From contig CAMCMB010000003.1 in assembly GCA_945875845.1 (NCBI GenBank), positions 62,001 to 126,000 of the forward strand: DNA of 64,000 nt, read 5' to 3'. Position numbers and translations under genes: made by a program. This document shows positions 8,971 through 17,554 of the stretch, one piece after another (within the stretch, counting starts at the first letter, position 1; every line of letters starts with the position of its first letter). Source of the stretch: Pirellula staleyi DSM 6068 (GTDB lineage Bacteria; Planctomycetota; Planctomycetia; Pirellulales; Pirellulaceae). The notes below the pieces were generated by a model. The model made no database searches, had not been told where the DNA came from, and was given only the letters and a program-made list of their open reading frames with translations.

Positions 8971-9747
8971 TTACGCGTCAGGCGCCGCCCAATTCGGCGA
9001 TCGCTTCTCTAGAAATGCCGCAAGGCCTTCCACCGCTTCATTGCCTTGCCTCGCATTGAGGTGAAGTTCGAGCATGCGAGCGATCGAAACTGATTCTCGG
9101 GGCGCATAAGCCTGATTGAGCAATCTCTTGGTTGCTTTAATCGTTTCCGTGCCGCCTGCTAACACTCCTTCCGCCATTTCAATGGCGGTCTTCAGTAGCA
9201 TTTCTTGGGGGACAATGCGTTGCAGCAGGCCCATCTGTTGGGCTCGATTCGCATCGATGGTGTTGCCGACCAAATACAACTCTCGAAGATCACCCTCGCG
9301 AACTTTAGGGCTCATCACAGCGCAGATCAAAGCGGGCAATAGTCCTCGGCGGGCTTCCGGAAATCCGATTTTTAAATCGATCGTCCCAATTGCCAGATCG
9401 CAAGAAGCCATCAAGCCAGCGCCTCCCGCGTAAGCGCCGCCATGGGCAGCGGCAAAGGTTACCAGTTCCGTACTTCGCATTCGTTCCAACGTTTTCGCAA
9501 GACTGATTGCGCATTCGTGAGCGAGGCTGGCTTGCGAAGCCTCGGACAAATCCAGTCCAGAGCAAAATATGGGGCCGGAACCTGCAAGAATCAGAACCCG
9601 CGTTGCCTTTTTTGCGCTTGCGGATTCGATCTGCTGACAAAGTTCTTCGAGCATCGCAATGGATAGAGCATTGCGACGTTCGGGGCGATTCAGTGTTAAA
9701 AGAACGAGTCCCTTTTGCAAGCTCTCAACAGTGATTAGGTTTCCCAT
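8971..9747 (-). CDS. Enoyl-CoA hydratase/isomerase family, methylglutaconyl-CoA hydratase-like
   Basis: 258 residues from the ATG at 9747 (MGNLITVESLQKG). Crotonase fold: RPERRNALSIAML near the N terminus, oxyanion region GPIFCSGLDLSEA, then AYAGGAGLMASCDLAI and GFPEARRGLLPALI. The GG-x-GL-x-x-x-CD form of the second motif, lacking one of the two Glu of classical enoyl hydratases, is like LiuC/AtuE methylglutaconyl-CoA hydratases; the Glu in FPEARRGLLP is kept. The frame is open to 9870, but that extension is encoded by a palindrome (9810-9868) and is not a credible N terminus. Convergent with the synthetase gene; function fits the neighbouring carboxylase (hydration of the carboxylated enoyl-CoA), which is inference. 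Confidence 0.85.
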   Translation of the reverse strand: MGNLITVESLQKGLVLLTLNRPERRNALSIAMLEELCQQIESASAKKATRVLILAGSGPIFCSGLDLSEASQASLAHECAISLAKTLERMRSTELVTFAAAHGGAYAGGAGLMASCDLAIGTIDLKIGFPEARRGLLPALICAVMSPKVREGDLRELYLVGNTIDANRAQQMGLLQRIVPQEMLLKTAIEMAEGVLAGGTETIKATKRLLNQAYAPRESVSIARMLELHLNARQGNEAVEGLAAFLEKRSPNWAAPDA

Positions 9748-9809
9748 GGTGGATATCGCCTCTAAGCACAACGGTATGAGTCTTCGAGTGAAACAAACTG
9801 AGTGCCGAA

Positions 9810-9868
9810 GGGCGATAGCCCCGGTTCTCGACGAATGTCGAGCAATTGGAAAACCGGGGCTATCGCCC
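9810..9868. repeat. 17-bp inverted repeat, intergenic
   Basis: Arms GGGCGATAGCCCCGGTT at 9810-9826 and its exact complement at 9852-9868, loop 25 bases. It lies between two minus-strand genes (the secretion operon end and the crotonase), so it may end the secretion operon transcript. No T run follows the stem on the minus strand. Probably another member of the dispersed palindrome set of this genome. Confidence 0.8.
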
Positions 9869-9901
9869 AACGGCTAATTAAATCAGCAGGTGACGGGGGC
9901 C

Positions 9902-11101
9902 CTAGTCTTCTTGGCCTCGTTTGTACGCGTCCGCAAGGCTTTCGTCCAAGCCGACCAGCCATCGACGTCCATCTGTTTCCAGCTCGACAAAGTTTGCACC
10001 CACATCGATGACCTGACCTTGCACACCGCCTAATTTGAGCTGGTCCCCTTTGCGAAGGTAGTACTTCTTGTCATCGGTTTTTGAAAGCACCCACGCTTCA
10101 GGCCCGCTTCGGCCAACAATCAGTGCCGTCACCGTCGCTTGCGAGGCAACATCAAATCTGTTAGCCGGCGGGGCCGGCGGAGGCATTTCCTTTACACTGA
10201 GGGTAAGCGTCTGAAGTGCTGACTTTGCGGGAATTCCAGTGTCGGTTACCTTTACGACGACTTTGTAGTCGCCTGGTTTCGTCGGACTCCAGGAGATCTT
10301 GCCCAAATCCCTATCCATTTTGAGCCCCTCTGGTACGTCACCGACCGTATCGAATAGCAAGTATTGATTTGCGCCAGCGTCCGTGGCCTCAATCGTATAA
10401 TCAATTTTTAGCCCAACTTTTGCATCCACCGTCTTTTTCGCACTTACATTCGGGGGATAGTTCATAGGCGAAAACAAGTTGCGCTCGGAAATGGGTTTCT
10501 TGTATTCGTCGAGCGACTTCGCCAATCGATTGGAATTCCCTGCGGGTGGCTCTTGTTTGTCTTTGGCGATTGCCAATGCAAGAACTTCGCAGTCCAAGGT
10601 GATAGACAATCGGTCGGGTTCCCGGCTGTTCAATGGGCTAACATCAAAGCGAGTGATTCGATGCAAATAGTCTTTAGAATAAAAACCGTAGAGCAGTTGA
10701 GTGGCGTTCTCAATGGTGCCCGACCCTTTGATTTGGAACTTGAACGATTGAAATGCATCCTTTTCTGGCTTGAAGGAGGAAGCATCGAGGAAACGTGGCG
10801 TTGGTTCATCCAATTGGGCTTCGTCTCCTAACGCGATTAACCATTCCATGTAGTCTGCTCGCGCCTTTTCGACGTTCTTGGGCAACGAACGTGGAGCTAC
10901 GATGTTAATTTTTTGGTTGGCGATGATACCCGAAGTAACAAGTAAGTCCTGATCTTGTTTCTTTTTGACAAGACTTTCCAGTTTTTCCCTTTTCTTCGTG
11001 AGGGCATCTTGGAAACTGGAGACGATCGATTGTCCGACGAACAGCAAGACCACTGCGCCAACGCCTACTGCCAATAACTTTTCTCGTTTGTTCATAGCCA
11101 T
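9902..11101 (-). CDS. Fused PilO/GspM-like and GspC/PilP-like inner-membrane protein
   Basis: 399 residues, last gene of the secretion operon. Residues 1-30 are a short cytoplasmic tail and one membrane helix (LLAVGVGAVVLLFVGQS). Residues 30-70 form a coiled coil and 70-175 a PilO/GspM-like ferredoxin-type domain (IENATQLLYGFYSKDYLHRI). Then comes SERNLFSPM (about 206), a phrase typical of GspC/PilP linkers, an Ig-like putative domain about 215-305 (VPEGLKMDRDLGKISWSPTKPG is the cadherin/He_PIG pattern), a Pro stretch, and a C-terminal beta domain (VTALIVGRSGPEAWV, KYYLRKGDQLKLGGVQG) resembling the homology region of GspC/PilP. It starts 3 bp after the L-like gene. It probably joins the LM platform to the outer membrane component. 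Domain assignments are by pattern, moderately sure. Confidence 0.75.
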   Translation of the reverse strand: MAMNKREKLLAVGVGAVVLLFVGQSIVSSFQDALTKKREKLESLVKKKQDQDLLVTSGIIANQKINIVAPRSLPKNVEKARADYMEWLIALGDEAQLDEPTPRFLDASSFKPEKDAFQSFKFQIKGSGTIENATQLLYGFYSKDYLHRITRFDVSPLNSREPDRLSITLDCEVLALAIAKDKQEPPAGNSNRLAKSLDEYKKPISERNLFSPMNYPPNVSAKKTVDAKVGLKIDYTIEATDAGANQYLLFDTVGDVPEGLKMDRDLGKISWSPTKPGDYKVVVKVTDTGIPAKSALQTLTLSVKEMPPPAPPANRFDVASQATVTALIVGRSGPEAWVLSKTDDKKYYLRKGDQLKLGGVQGQVIDVGANFVELETDGRRWLVGLDESLADAYKRGQED

Positions 11102-11104
11102 GAT

Positions 11105-12814
11105 TTATTCTCCCGCTCCAATGGTTTGTGGCTCAGGAGTGGTCGGTGAGGATGACGTGTCGGGTAAAGTGACTGGTGGAGTGACTGGTGGAGTGACTGG
11201 TGGGGTTGGCAGTGGTGATTCCGGTTCACTTGGAACGGCAGGTGCATCTTTCGGATCGACTGGAGTCCTATTAACGTCGACCGCCGGTATACTGGCAGAA
11301 GAAGGCGTTGCAGTCGCTGGAGTGGAAGCCATTTTAGGCTTCTTTTGCGTTCGAGGATCCGAAACTTTGACGGGTGCTAACTGCATGTTCAGGTCGGCGA
11401 TCCATGGAAAATCGCCGGTTTTGTCTTGGCTTTTGATGACGCTGGTACTTAGCACCGAATGTTGTGGATCGCGAAACGACTCCTGATACTCGGGTATGTC
11501 TTCTTGCTTTTTGGCGACGAACTTGGTTGAGACCGATGCTGTGTTTGTCTTCGCGTCCGTCATAAACGTAGTGACGCTGAAAATGGTTTTGTCGGCTGGG
11601 GCAGCGTGCGTGGACATGTACTCCAACTCGTCCAACCAATTGTGGTCCCCCTGTAGGAAGTTTTCCACCTTGTTCCAGTCCGCAAGTTTTTTCGCGGAGA
11701 GCTCAATGGATTTGGCGTTCTTTGCGATTACTTCTTCGAGTCCTGCAATCTCCGAGTTGAGTGAGGAATGGCTCATCCAATTCCACGCGTAGGCACCGCC
11801 GAGCACTAGGGCCGCCGCGGCGCCCGCCATGGCGTATTTGACGACTGGCTTTTTCTTTTCTTCGCGTTTGCGAGGGTTCGAAAAATCGATGAGTCTGTCC
11901 GAGACCTGTGGAGCCAGCAACGCCCCGATAGCCGATGCAAATTTACCGGTATTGTCACCTGCCACGAGTCGCACTGTCTTGGATGCGTCAAACAAATCGA
12001 GCGGGTCAAGGCTTTCGACGTTTGCTTCCAGTGCCAAACTTAGCGTCTCGCATAAATCGGCGTGCTGTGTTCCGCTCCCCCAGATTCGAACTTGTTGAAT
12101 GTTTAGATTCGAACGTTGCGACGCAGCGGCAATCAGTGTTCGCCGAATTTCGCCCAGCAGGGCCAAACTGTTCGACTCCGCTTCGGCTGGGCTCGAGAAC
12201 CGGACGTTTCGCATGAAAACCACGTTACCCTGGTCCATGACGGCCATATCGGCTTCGTCCCCGAAGAGCTCCATCAAAAGAACGGCCGAGTTCGCAAGCT
12301 GAGGCTGCTTGACGATCGCCATGGTCGCGGAAGCCATCGGTCGCAATACGATTTGCGTTAAGGTCAAACCGAGTGAAAGGACAATCTTGTTGATGCGATC
12401 GACGGTGGCCGGGTTGATGGTGGCAGCCAAGCAGTCCGTCATCCCTTCTTGACTCGAGGGCATGACGACATAGTCGATGGGCCATGAGTCACCCGCGTTG
12501 GCAAATTGGCGTTGGGCCGCGAATCGAACCATGTCGGGCAATTCGTTTTTCTCGACCGTGGGCAACGTCAAGGAACGCAGTTCGATATTGCTCCGGCCGA
12601 TGCAAAAAATGACATTACCAGATCGAACGGCAAGTTGTTTGAGCAGCGCTTGGATCGCTTCAAACGTCTTGACGCTATTGAGGATTTCCTCGTTCGAATC
12701 CAATGCGATTGGGGCTGAAGCGACATGTTCGAGAGAGACCCCGGTCAGACCGCTTGTTCCGATGGCGATGCGGACTTCGTTGGACTCGCACTCGATTGCT
12801 ATTAGACGTGCCAT
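11105..12814 (-). CDS. GspL-like (PilM-PilN type) secretion platform protein
   Basis: 569 residues. Residues 1-320 resemble the actin-like cytoplasmic domain of PilM/GspL (MARLIAIECESNEVRIAIG, LRSLTLPTVEKNELPDMV, ASAIGALLAPQ). A membrane helix lies at about 328-346 (YAMAGAAAALVLGGAYAW), followed by a periplasmic coiled coil and PilN-like domain to about 485, and finally a Pro/Thr/Ser-rich tail with a four-fold TPPV repeat encoded by 12-bp tandem units (11168-11203). GspL equals a PilM-PilN fusion, so the domain order supports GspL. It should bind the ATPase E and the M-like partner. ATG at 12814 has AAGG just upstream and lies 15 bp after the K-like gene. Confidence 0.8.
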   Translation of the reverse strand: MARLIAIECESNEVRIAIGTSGLTGVSLEHVASAPIALDSNEEILNSVKTFEAIQALLKQLAVRSGNVIFCIGRSNIELRSLTLPTVEKNELPDMVRFAAQRQFANAGDSWPIDYVVMPSSQEGMTDCLAATINPATVDRINKIVLSLGLTLTQIVLRPMASATMAIVKQPQLANSAVLLMELFGDEADMAVMDQGNVVFMRNVRFSSPAEAESNSLALLGEIRRTLIAAASQRSNLNIQQVRIWGSGTQHADLCETLSLALEANVESLDPLDLFDASKTVRLVAGDNTGKFASAIGALLAPQVSDRLIDFSNPRKREEKKKPVVKYAMAGAAAALVLGGAYAWNWMSHSSLNSEIAGLEEVIAKNAKSIELSAKKLADWNKVENFLQGDHNWLDELEYMSTHAAPADKTIFSVTTFMTDAKTNTASVSTKFVAKKQEDIPEYQESFRDPQHSVLSTSVIKSQDKTGDFPWIADLNMQLAPVKVSDPRTQKKPKMASTPATATPSSASIPAVDVNRTPVDPKDAPAVPSEPESPLPTPPVTPPVTPPVTLPDTSSSPTTPEPQTIGAGE

Positions 12815-12829
12815 AATACCTTGCTAAAC

Positions 12830-15511
12830 CTATTGAGTGGATACTAACCCTTGGGCGCGTTGCCCCAAGGTTGCTTGACTGAACCCTCGCCCTAAGTGAT
12901 CCATCTTGCGATAGAGCACCACGGTCGGAACTGGTCCCGAAGCATCAACGACCACTTCGGTCCGAGCGAACCCGGCTGACTGTTCGAAATACCCGATGCT
13001 CTGAGCACGCATCACGTCTCCGCCACCGGTAATCAAAGGTGCGATCAGTTGCATTTCTTGAAGAGTCAGGATCCCCTCGACCATTGGCCAAGTTTCAAAT
13101 TTACGATTGCTGTTTTCTGTAGACTGCGAGCGAGACTCGATGAGCTTATCGAGGATTTCGGTCGTAATTCCGGGCAAACCCGCCAAAATCTCGCGCGGTG
13201 CTTCGTTTATGTTAATCCGTCCTGGCAAAACTGTTGCCTCAACTGCAGTAAGTTTATCCATGATCGTTGGCAAATAGATTGCCATTGCGATCGGATTGGC
13301 CTCCAAAGGGGAGGTGTAGGTAATTTGTTGGCCATCGACGGTCGCCGTGAATTGGGCTCCGATCAGGTCAAGAACTTGCTTTACTTTTCCGCTTGGTGGT
13401 TGGGAAGTATCGATTTTCAGGCCATCGAAAGCAGCCGCAGTCCACTTTTCGGTTTTGGCAGGGCTGCCGCCACCGCCCGTGCCGCCGCCACCACCGGTTG
13501 TTCCACCTCCGCCACCGCCTGGATTACCTTGACCGCGTCCACCTGTTCCTCCTTGTCCTCCCCCGCCTAGTCGGCCGTTACCGGGTCCGCCCTGTCCGCT
13601 TTGTCCTCCGCCACCGGGACGACCGCCGCCTGCTCCTGGTCCGCCTGGGCCACCGCCACCGGGACGACCGCCGCCTGCTCCTGGTCCTGGTCCGCCTGGG
13701 CCACCGCCGCCAGGGCCACCCTGACCGGCACCTGGGCGACCTCCGCCGCCTCCCGCACCCCCTTGACCGCCACCAAATCCGCCACCGACTGGTCCGCCGC
13801 CGCCACCTTGACCGCCGGGTCCTTGTGCATCGCCCGGTCGTCCAGGCCTACCGCCAGTTCCACCACGTTGTTGGAGCAACATGATCATGCTCAAGGGTTG
13901 GATGCCGATCATGGAGAGATCGAAATTCGCTCGACCTCTTCCAGCGCCAGGCCCACCTTGAGGCGCACCGCCTCCACCCGCTCCTGGCCTTCCGCCTTGC
14001 CTATTGCCTTGCCTATTGCCTTGTTGACCGTTGCCATCGCCTTGCCCGCCACCCGGACCGCCACCTGGTGCGCCACCGGCTCCTGGCCTTCCACCCTGAC
14101 CTTGGCCTTGACCGCCACCGCCTGCCCTACCGCCTCCGCCTGGCGCGCCGCCACCTGGTCCACCTGGTCCTGGTCCGCCTGCACCACCGCGACCGCCACC
14201 TGGCCCGCCGCCACCTGGACCTCCTGCGCCTGGACCTCCTGCGCCTGGACCTCCTGCGCCGCCCCTACCTCCACCTGGTCCGCCGCCCCCTGCGTTGCCT
14301 CGACCGCCGCTGGATCCGCCGCCACCAAAACCGCCACCAATACCGCCACCGCCCGATGCACCGCCTGCACCTCCCGCACCCCCGCCAGGAGCACCGCTAC
14401 CACCGCTGCCACCACCCCCGCTTCCGCCAGGAGCACCAGCACCCGCTCCGTTGGCTCGATAGGCGATGATGAATGTGGCCAAGTCCGGGCCTACCGCCGC
14501 TTCCAAATCCGCTTGCAATGTCGCCGAATCGGTGCCGTTAATGTTGATTCTTGGAGTACCATCGGACGCGACATTCTTCTCTTTGGAATAGAGAGTGAGA
14601 TAAGCAGCTAGCCCCAAACCGCTGGGCATTCCGCTGCCTGTTGTGGCAGAAGCATCGGTAGCCGTAGACGTACCTGACTGGGTCGCAGGAGACTCCGATG
14701 GCTCGAGCACGCCATTTCGATTCTGGTCCAAACCAAATAACAACTCCGGGGTGACACCTCGCACCAATAGCAATTGTTCGATCGATTGCAACGGACCGTT
14801 CACCGGTGCATACGGCGTCGGCAGTTGCGAGTAATAGTCACGCTCTGCGCCGAATTCTCGCGTTTCATCGTCCGCGTCAACGAAGTCGAGAATGGCATCT
14901 GCAACGTCCTCGGACATGCCGGGCAACGCCATGAGCAACGTGCGTCCCACTCCCAGTCCCCCCGAGGCCTCCCCACTCGCGCCCGCTCCTGCCATACTAG
15001 CTGCCGCGCCCGCCCCTCCTGCAGGCAAACCAAAACTCGACAAGTCGACGCCACCGGTGGCTTGCTGCAGGATTGCACCTACCGACATTTGACTATCGAT
15101 GATAGGGAGCGTGTTGACATTCAAGCTTGCCGATTCGTTTTTCAAGCCGTACCTCACGCCAGAGTATTCCCCATCTTGATTGAGATTAGGTGCTACCAAC
15201 GTGTAGTTGCAGACGTTGAGCGGGTCTCGTCCAGAGAGAACGGGTATCGCTTGAAACATGTTCGGGTTATCAAACGCTCCACCCGCCTCCTCGCGAGCTT
15301 GAGAACTGGATGCAAGAAACAATCTCGCTTCATCCATACCGGAATCGGCAGCATAGCGTGCTTGAATGGACTCGCCCGACAATCGCGATTCCTCATGTCC
15401 AATCAACATCGACTGAGAGAATGCAATCGCCCCAAGGGTCACCGCGGCCACCACGAGCAATACAGCCAACAATAGGAATGCACGTCGATGATTCTTTTTG
15501 TTTGTTCTCAT
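12830..15511 (-). CDS. GspK-like minor pseudopilin with a giant Gly-rich insert
   Basis: 893 residues, versus about 320 in usual GspK. N terminus MRTNKKNHRRAFLLLAVLLVVAAVTLGAIA is a type-IV-prepilin-like membrane helix, though without the usual Gly/Glu pair. Residues 30-340 form a T2SK-type domain (RYAADSGMDEARLFL, MSEDVADAILDFVDADDE). Residues about 352-690 are almost pure Gly/Pro/Ala/Arg with Gln, interrupted once by ANFDLSMIGIQPLSMIMLLQQ (about 535). The C-terminal part resumes the family with LPGRININEAPREILAGLPG, the helix-hairpin-helix of GspK. Overlaps the J-like gene by ATGA. GspK normally caps the pseudopilus tip. The function of the insert is unknown. Confidence 0.82.
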   Translation of the reverse strand: MRTNKKNHRRAFLLLAVLLVVAAVTLGAIAFSQSMLIGHEESRLSGESIQARYAADSGMDEARLFLASSSQAREEAGGAFDNPNMFQAIPVLSGRDPLNVCNYTLVAPNLNQDGEYSGVRYGLKNESASLNVNTLPIIDSQMSVGAILQQATGGVDLSSFGLPAGGAGAAASMAGAGASGEASGGLGVGRTLLMALPGMSEDVADAILDFVDADDETREFGAERDYYSQLPTPYAPVNGPLQSIEQLLLVRGVTPELLFGLDQNRNGVLEPSESPATQSGTSTATDASATTGSGMPSGLGLAAYLTLYSKEKNVASDGTPRININGTDSATLQADLEAAVGPDLATFIIAYRANGAGAGAPGGSGGGGSGGSGAPGGGAGGAGGASGGGGIGGGFGGGGSSGGRGNAGGGGPGGGRGGAGGPGAGGPGAGGPGGGGPGGGRGGAGGPGPGGPGGGAPGGGGRAGGGGQGQGQGGRPGAGGAPGGGPGGGQGDGNGQQGNRQGNRQGGRPGAGGGGAPQGGPGAGRGRANFDLSMIGIQPLSMIMLLQQRGGTGGRPGRPGDAQGPGGQGGGGGPVGGGFGGGQGGAGGGGGRPGAGQGGPGGGGPGGPGPGAGGGRPGGGGPGGPGAGGGRPGGGGQSGQGGPGNGRLGGGGQGGTGGRGQGNPGGGGGGTTGGGGGTGGGGSPAKTEKWTAAAFDGLKIDTSQPPSGKVKQVLDLIGAQFTATVDGQQITYTSPLEANPIAMAIYLPTIMDKLTAVEATVLPGRININEAPREILAGLPGITTEILDKLIESRSQSTENSNRKFETWPMVEGILTLQEMQLIAPLITGGGDVMRAQSIGYFEQSAGFARTEVVVDASGPVPTVVLYRKMDHLGRGFSQATLGQRAQGLVSTQ

Positions 15512-16791
15512 AGTCCTAGCGATCCCATTCCGTTATCCGAAGATCCTGAAGTTCCTTGCGGTGGAGCGAGAAGCTGTGCACCGGGAATCGTTGTATTGGT
15601 CGAAAAGATCTCAATTCCAAATTCTTGCATCATATCCGTTGTCAGCGAGGATATCGGTATCCCTTGCGTGATCGGTTTCGACATCGTGAAGCTGTATCGC
15701 TGCATCGCGATGGTGATTTTGACGACATGCGGTAGGCCTTGTTGACTGCCGTCCCACTCTGCTAGCCATTGCGTTCCGTCGAAATACTGAAACTCAATGG
15801 CCATGACCTCAGGAGCTACGATCTGCCCAGTCTTGAGCAGTTGATCGCTACGCCCATTTTCATACGCATACTGCGTAACCGCGCGATCAACCGATCGTCG
15901 CACCAAACCACCGTTGCTAGGCGTGGACGAAGCTCCATTGGCCGTCGTGGCTTGCTGAGAGAGTGCCGCGAAAGGGTCTTGAACGCCATCGGGCCGAGGG
16001 GATTGAACATAGTACCCGACCGTCTTGATATCGCTGGGCATATCACCCAGCGAGCCTGAAAGGGGATCGCTCATTTGCGGGTAGTACTCGTCAGGGCGAG
16101 GCAAACGACTCACGTCGATTTCGATCGATGTGCTTGTGCCGTATAAACCAGGAGGGGGCGGTACTGTCGTCATCGACGTATCAACGGAGCTTGCAGAAGG
16201 CGAGCCACCGCTGGCAGGAGCACCGCCACCTGCCGACCCACCGCCACCCGAGGGCGCGCTACCAGCGGACGGTGCGCCACCACCCAAGGGTGCGCCGCTG
16301 CCACCAGGGGGAGGGCCGCCACCAGAGGGTGCGCCACCACCGCCGCCCGCGCCACCACCTGACGAAAGCAATTGCTCTAAGCCACTGGTGTCAAATGGCT
16401 GGTATCGGACGGTGGTCCTGATATCCTCCGCGATCATGTTGAGGACCGCCCTGGCTAACTGTGCTTGTCGCACGCTATCCTGGCCTCTTTCTTGATTCAC
16501 GAGAAATATCTGAACCAAGCTCCCCATTAAGCCCGCGACGACTGCCGCCAACGCCATGGATAAAATGAGTTCGAGCAGCGTAAAGGCCCGTCGCCGATTA
16601 GTCCTCAACCGCCTCTCGCGGAGAGGTTGTGATTTTATTGAATCGCTGCAAAGTAGCAGGCACACTCCGAGTGCCGTAGCCCCAAAAACGAAAGTTTTCT
16701 TAACTGCGGACGGCACATGGAATGTGCCTGCTACCATAAAATCACAGCCTCTGTGTGAAGCACCTCTAGCATAGGACATTGTTTGCATCAT
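15508..16791 (-). CDS. GspJ/PilW-like minor pseudopilin with repeat-derived leader and Gly-rich insert
   Basis: 427 residues from the ATG at 16791, which overlaps the upstream gspI stop by ATGA. The prepilin cleavage/methylation motif RRRAFTLLELILSM starts only at about residue 66, after a leader whose middle part (residues about 14-56) is encoded by an inverted-repeat element at 16623-16751. A TTG at 16608 would give the short leader MRTNRRRAFTLLE and is the main alternative start. After the membrane helix come an NMIAEDIRTTVRYQ segment, a Gly/Ala/Ser/Pro-rich insert (about 138-200), and a C-terminal pseudopilin domain. In T2SS the J, I and K pseudopilins form the tip complex. Gene order D-E-F-G-H-I-J-K supports the call. 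Confidence 0.8.
   Translation of the reverse strand: MMQTMSYARGASHRGCDFMVAGTFHVPSAVKKTFVFGATALGVCLLLCSDSIKSQPLRERRLRTNRRRAFTLLELILSMALAAVVAGLMGSLVQIFLVNQERGQDSVRQAQLARAVLNMIAEDIRTTVRYQPFDTSGLEQLLSSGGGAGGGGGAPSGGGPPPGGSGAPLGGGAPSAGSAPSGGGGSAGGGAPASGGSPSASSVDTSMTTVPPPPGLYGTSTSIEIDVSRLPRPDEYYPQMSDPLSGSLGDMPSDIKTVGYYVQSPRPDGVQDPFAALSQQATTANGASSTPSNGGLVRRSVDRAVTQYAYENGRSDQLLKTGQIVAPEVMAIEFQYFDGTQWLAEWDGSQQGLPHVVKITIAMQRYSFTMSKPITQGIPISSLTTDMMQEFGIEIFSTNTTIPGAQLLAPPQGTSGSSDNGMGSLGL
16623..16751. repeat. Nested inverted repeat inside the 5' part of gspJ
   Basis: Outer arms GAGGTTGTGATTTTAT (16623) and its near-complement ending at 16751; inner arms AGTAGCAGGCACACTCC (from 16652) and GGAATGTGCCTGCTACC (16719-16735) with a few mismatches. 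The element spans about 129 bp = 43 codons and is read through in frame by the gspJ reading frame. It appears to be a dispersed palindromic element inserted between the coupled start codon and the prepilin motif. Confidence 0.8.
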
Positions 16792-17531
16792 TGACTGCCT
16801 CCTGTTGCTGTTGCTGCTCCCGATCCCGAGGACGAGGTACTGCCACCTGCGGCATCCGTGCTTTGTGGAGGCATGTCCAATCCAAGGTTCGGGTCGATCA
16901 TCCAGCGAACAATGAAAAATAGCTCAGGATTCTCGGTGGTCGTGTCGGGCTGGTCCGTAACACTTAATCGCACTCCGACCATATCTTTTCGCTGCGCTGT
17001 TATCGTTTCGATCTGGTAGTTCCAATTGCCATTTCTCAATGAGTCTGTAATCGGTGTCCACGGAGTGGACGTCAGTGGGATTGCACCCGCTAGAACTTCG
17101 GCCATTTTCGATTCGCATAGCATTTGAGCGGTAGCCAGCCGTTGGGCCATGAGACCGTTGTCGGTGGATTGCTTGGTTATCTGCGAGAGCAGTGCGACAG
17201 ACATGGCGAGTATCGCGAGCGCCAAGATCACTTCGAGCAGCGACAAGCCGGCGCGATGGATCTTCGTCGAGCCGCTGCCATACGCTTTGCTACCCAGTGC
17301 ATTTCTCGGGAGAGCGAGGCTCCTGCCGAGCTTACGACGCAATGGTTCGGCAGGAGCCTCACCCTCCCGAGCCGTGAATGGATTGGGCAAAGTCGAGGAA
17401 AACAGGTTTAGAGGGGTCGCCTTGCTATCCCCATCATAAAACCGTGGGCTGATCGATTTGAGTATGCCGATTGATTTCCCACGCAGAGCTTGGGAACAAG
17501 AGTTGGTATCTATTTCTGATCGCGATTTCAT
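16788..17531 (-). CDS. GspI-like minor pseudopilin with repeat-derived leader
   Basis: 247 residues from ATG 17531, 23 bp after gspH with GAGAG upstream. The pseudopilin helix begins at HRAGLSLLEVILALAILAM (about residue 91), then the GspI body (LMAQRLATAQMLCESKMAEVL, GNWNYQIETITAQ, FFIVRWMIDPN) and a Ser/Gly/Thr tail. There is no ATG, GTG or TTG between the repeat-derived stretch and the cleavage motif, so initiation must lie upstream of, or within, the repeat. Residues about 34-77 are encoded by a GEAPAEP-type palindromic repeat. Usual GspI leaders are under 15 residues, so this leader of about 90 is odd. Prepilin peptidase would remove it, if it can still act. Translationally coupled to gspJ by ATGA. 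Confidence 0.82.
   Translation of the reverse strand: MKSRSEIDTNSCSQALRGKSIGILKSISPRFYDGDSKATPLNLFSSTLPNPFTAREGEAPAEPLRRKLGRSLALPRNALGSKAYGSGSTKIHRAGLSLLEVILALAILAMSVALLSQITKQSTDNGLMAQRLATAQMLCESKMAEVLAGAIPLTSTPWTPITDSLRNGNWNYQIETITAQRKDMVGVRLSVTDQPDTTTENPELFFIVRWMIDPNLGLDMPPQSTDAAGGSTSSSGSGAATATGGSQ
17307..17430. repeat. GEAPAEP-type palindromic repeat inside gspI (family A, copy 1)
   Basis: Arms CGGGAGAGCGAGGCTCCTGC (17307) and GCAGGAGCCTCACCCTCCCG (17350-17369) flank a short loop; a conserved tail ATGGATTGGGCAAAGTCGAG and AGAGGGGTCGCC follows to about 17430. The same core occurs intergenically at 25456-25665, 28855-28964, 31801-31925, 46840-47030, 50411-50551 and 54098-54272. Only this copy lies in a gene. 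Confidence 0.88.
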
Positions 17532-17554
17532 GGTTCGTCACTCTCGAAAATGGA

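Noticed and set aside
9748-9870. Longer N terminus for the crotonase (to 9870)
   Set aside because: It is read from a 17-bp inverted repeat and does not resemble family N termini; MGNLITVESL at 9747 does.
13393-14611. Several long open frames on the plus strand and in other minus frames across the Gly-rich part of gspK
   Set aside because: They arise from the low-complexity GGT/CCA composition; translations are Ala/Thr/Arg or Val/Gln-rich without any known pattern, while the gspK frame has family motifs on both sides.
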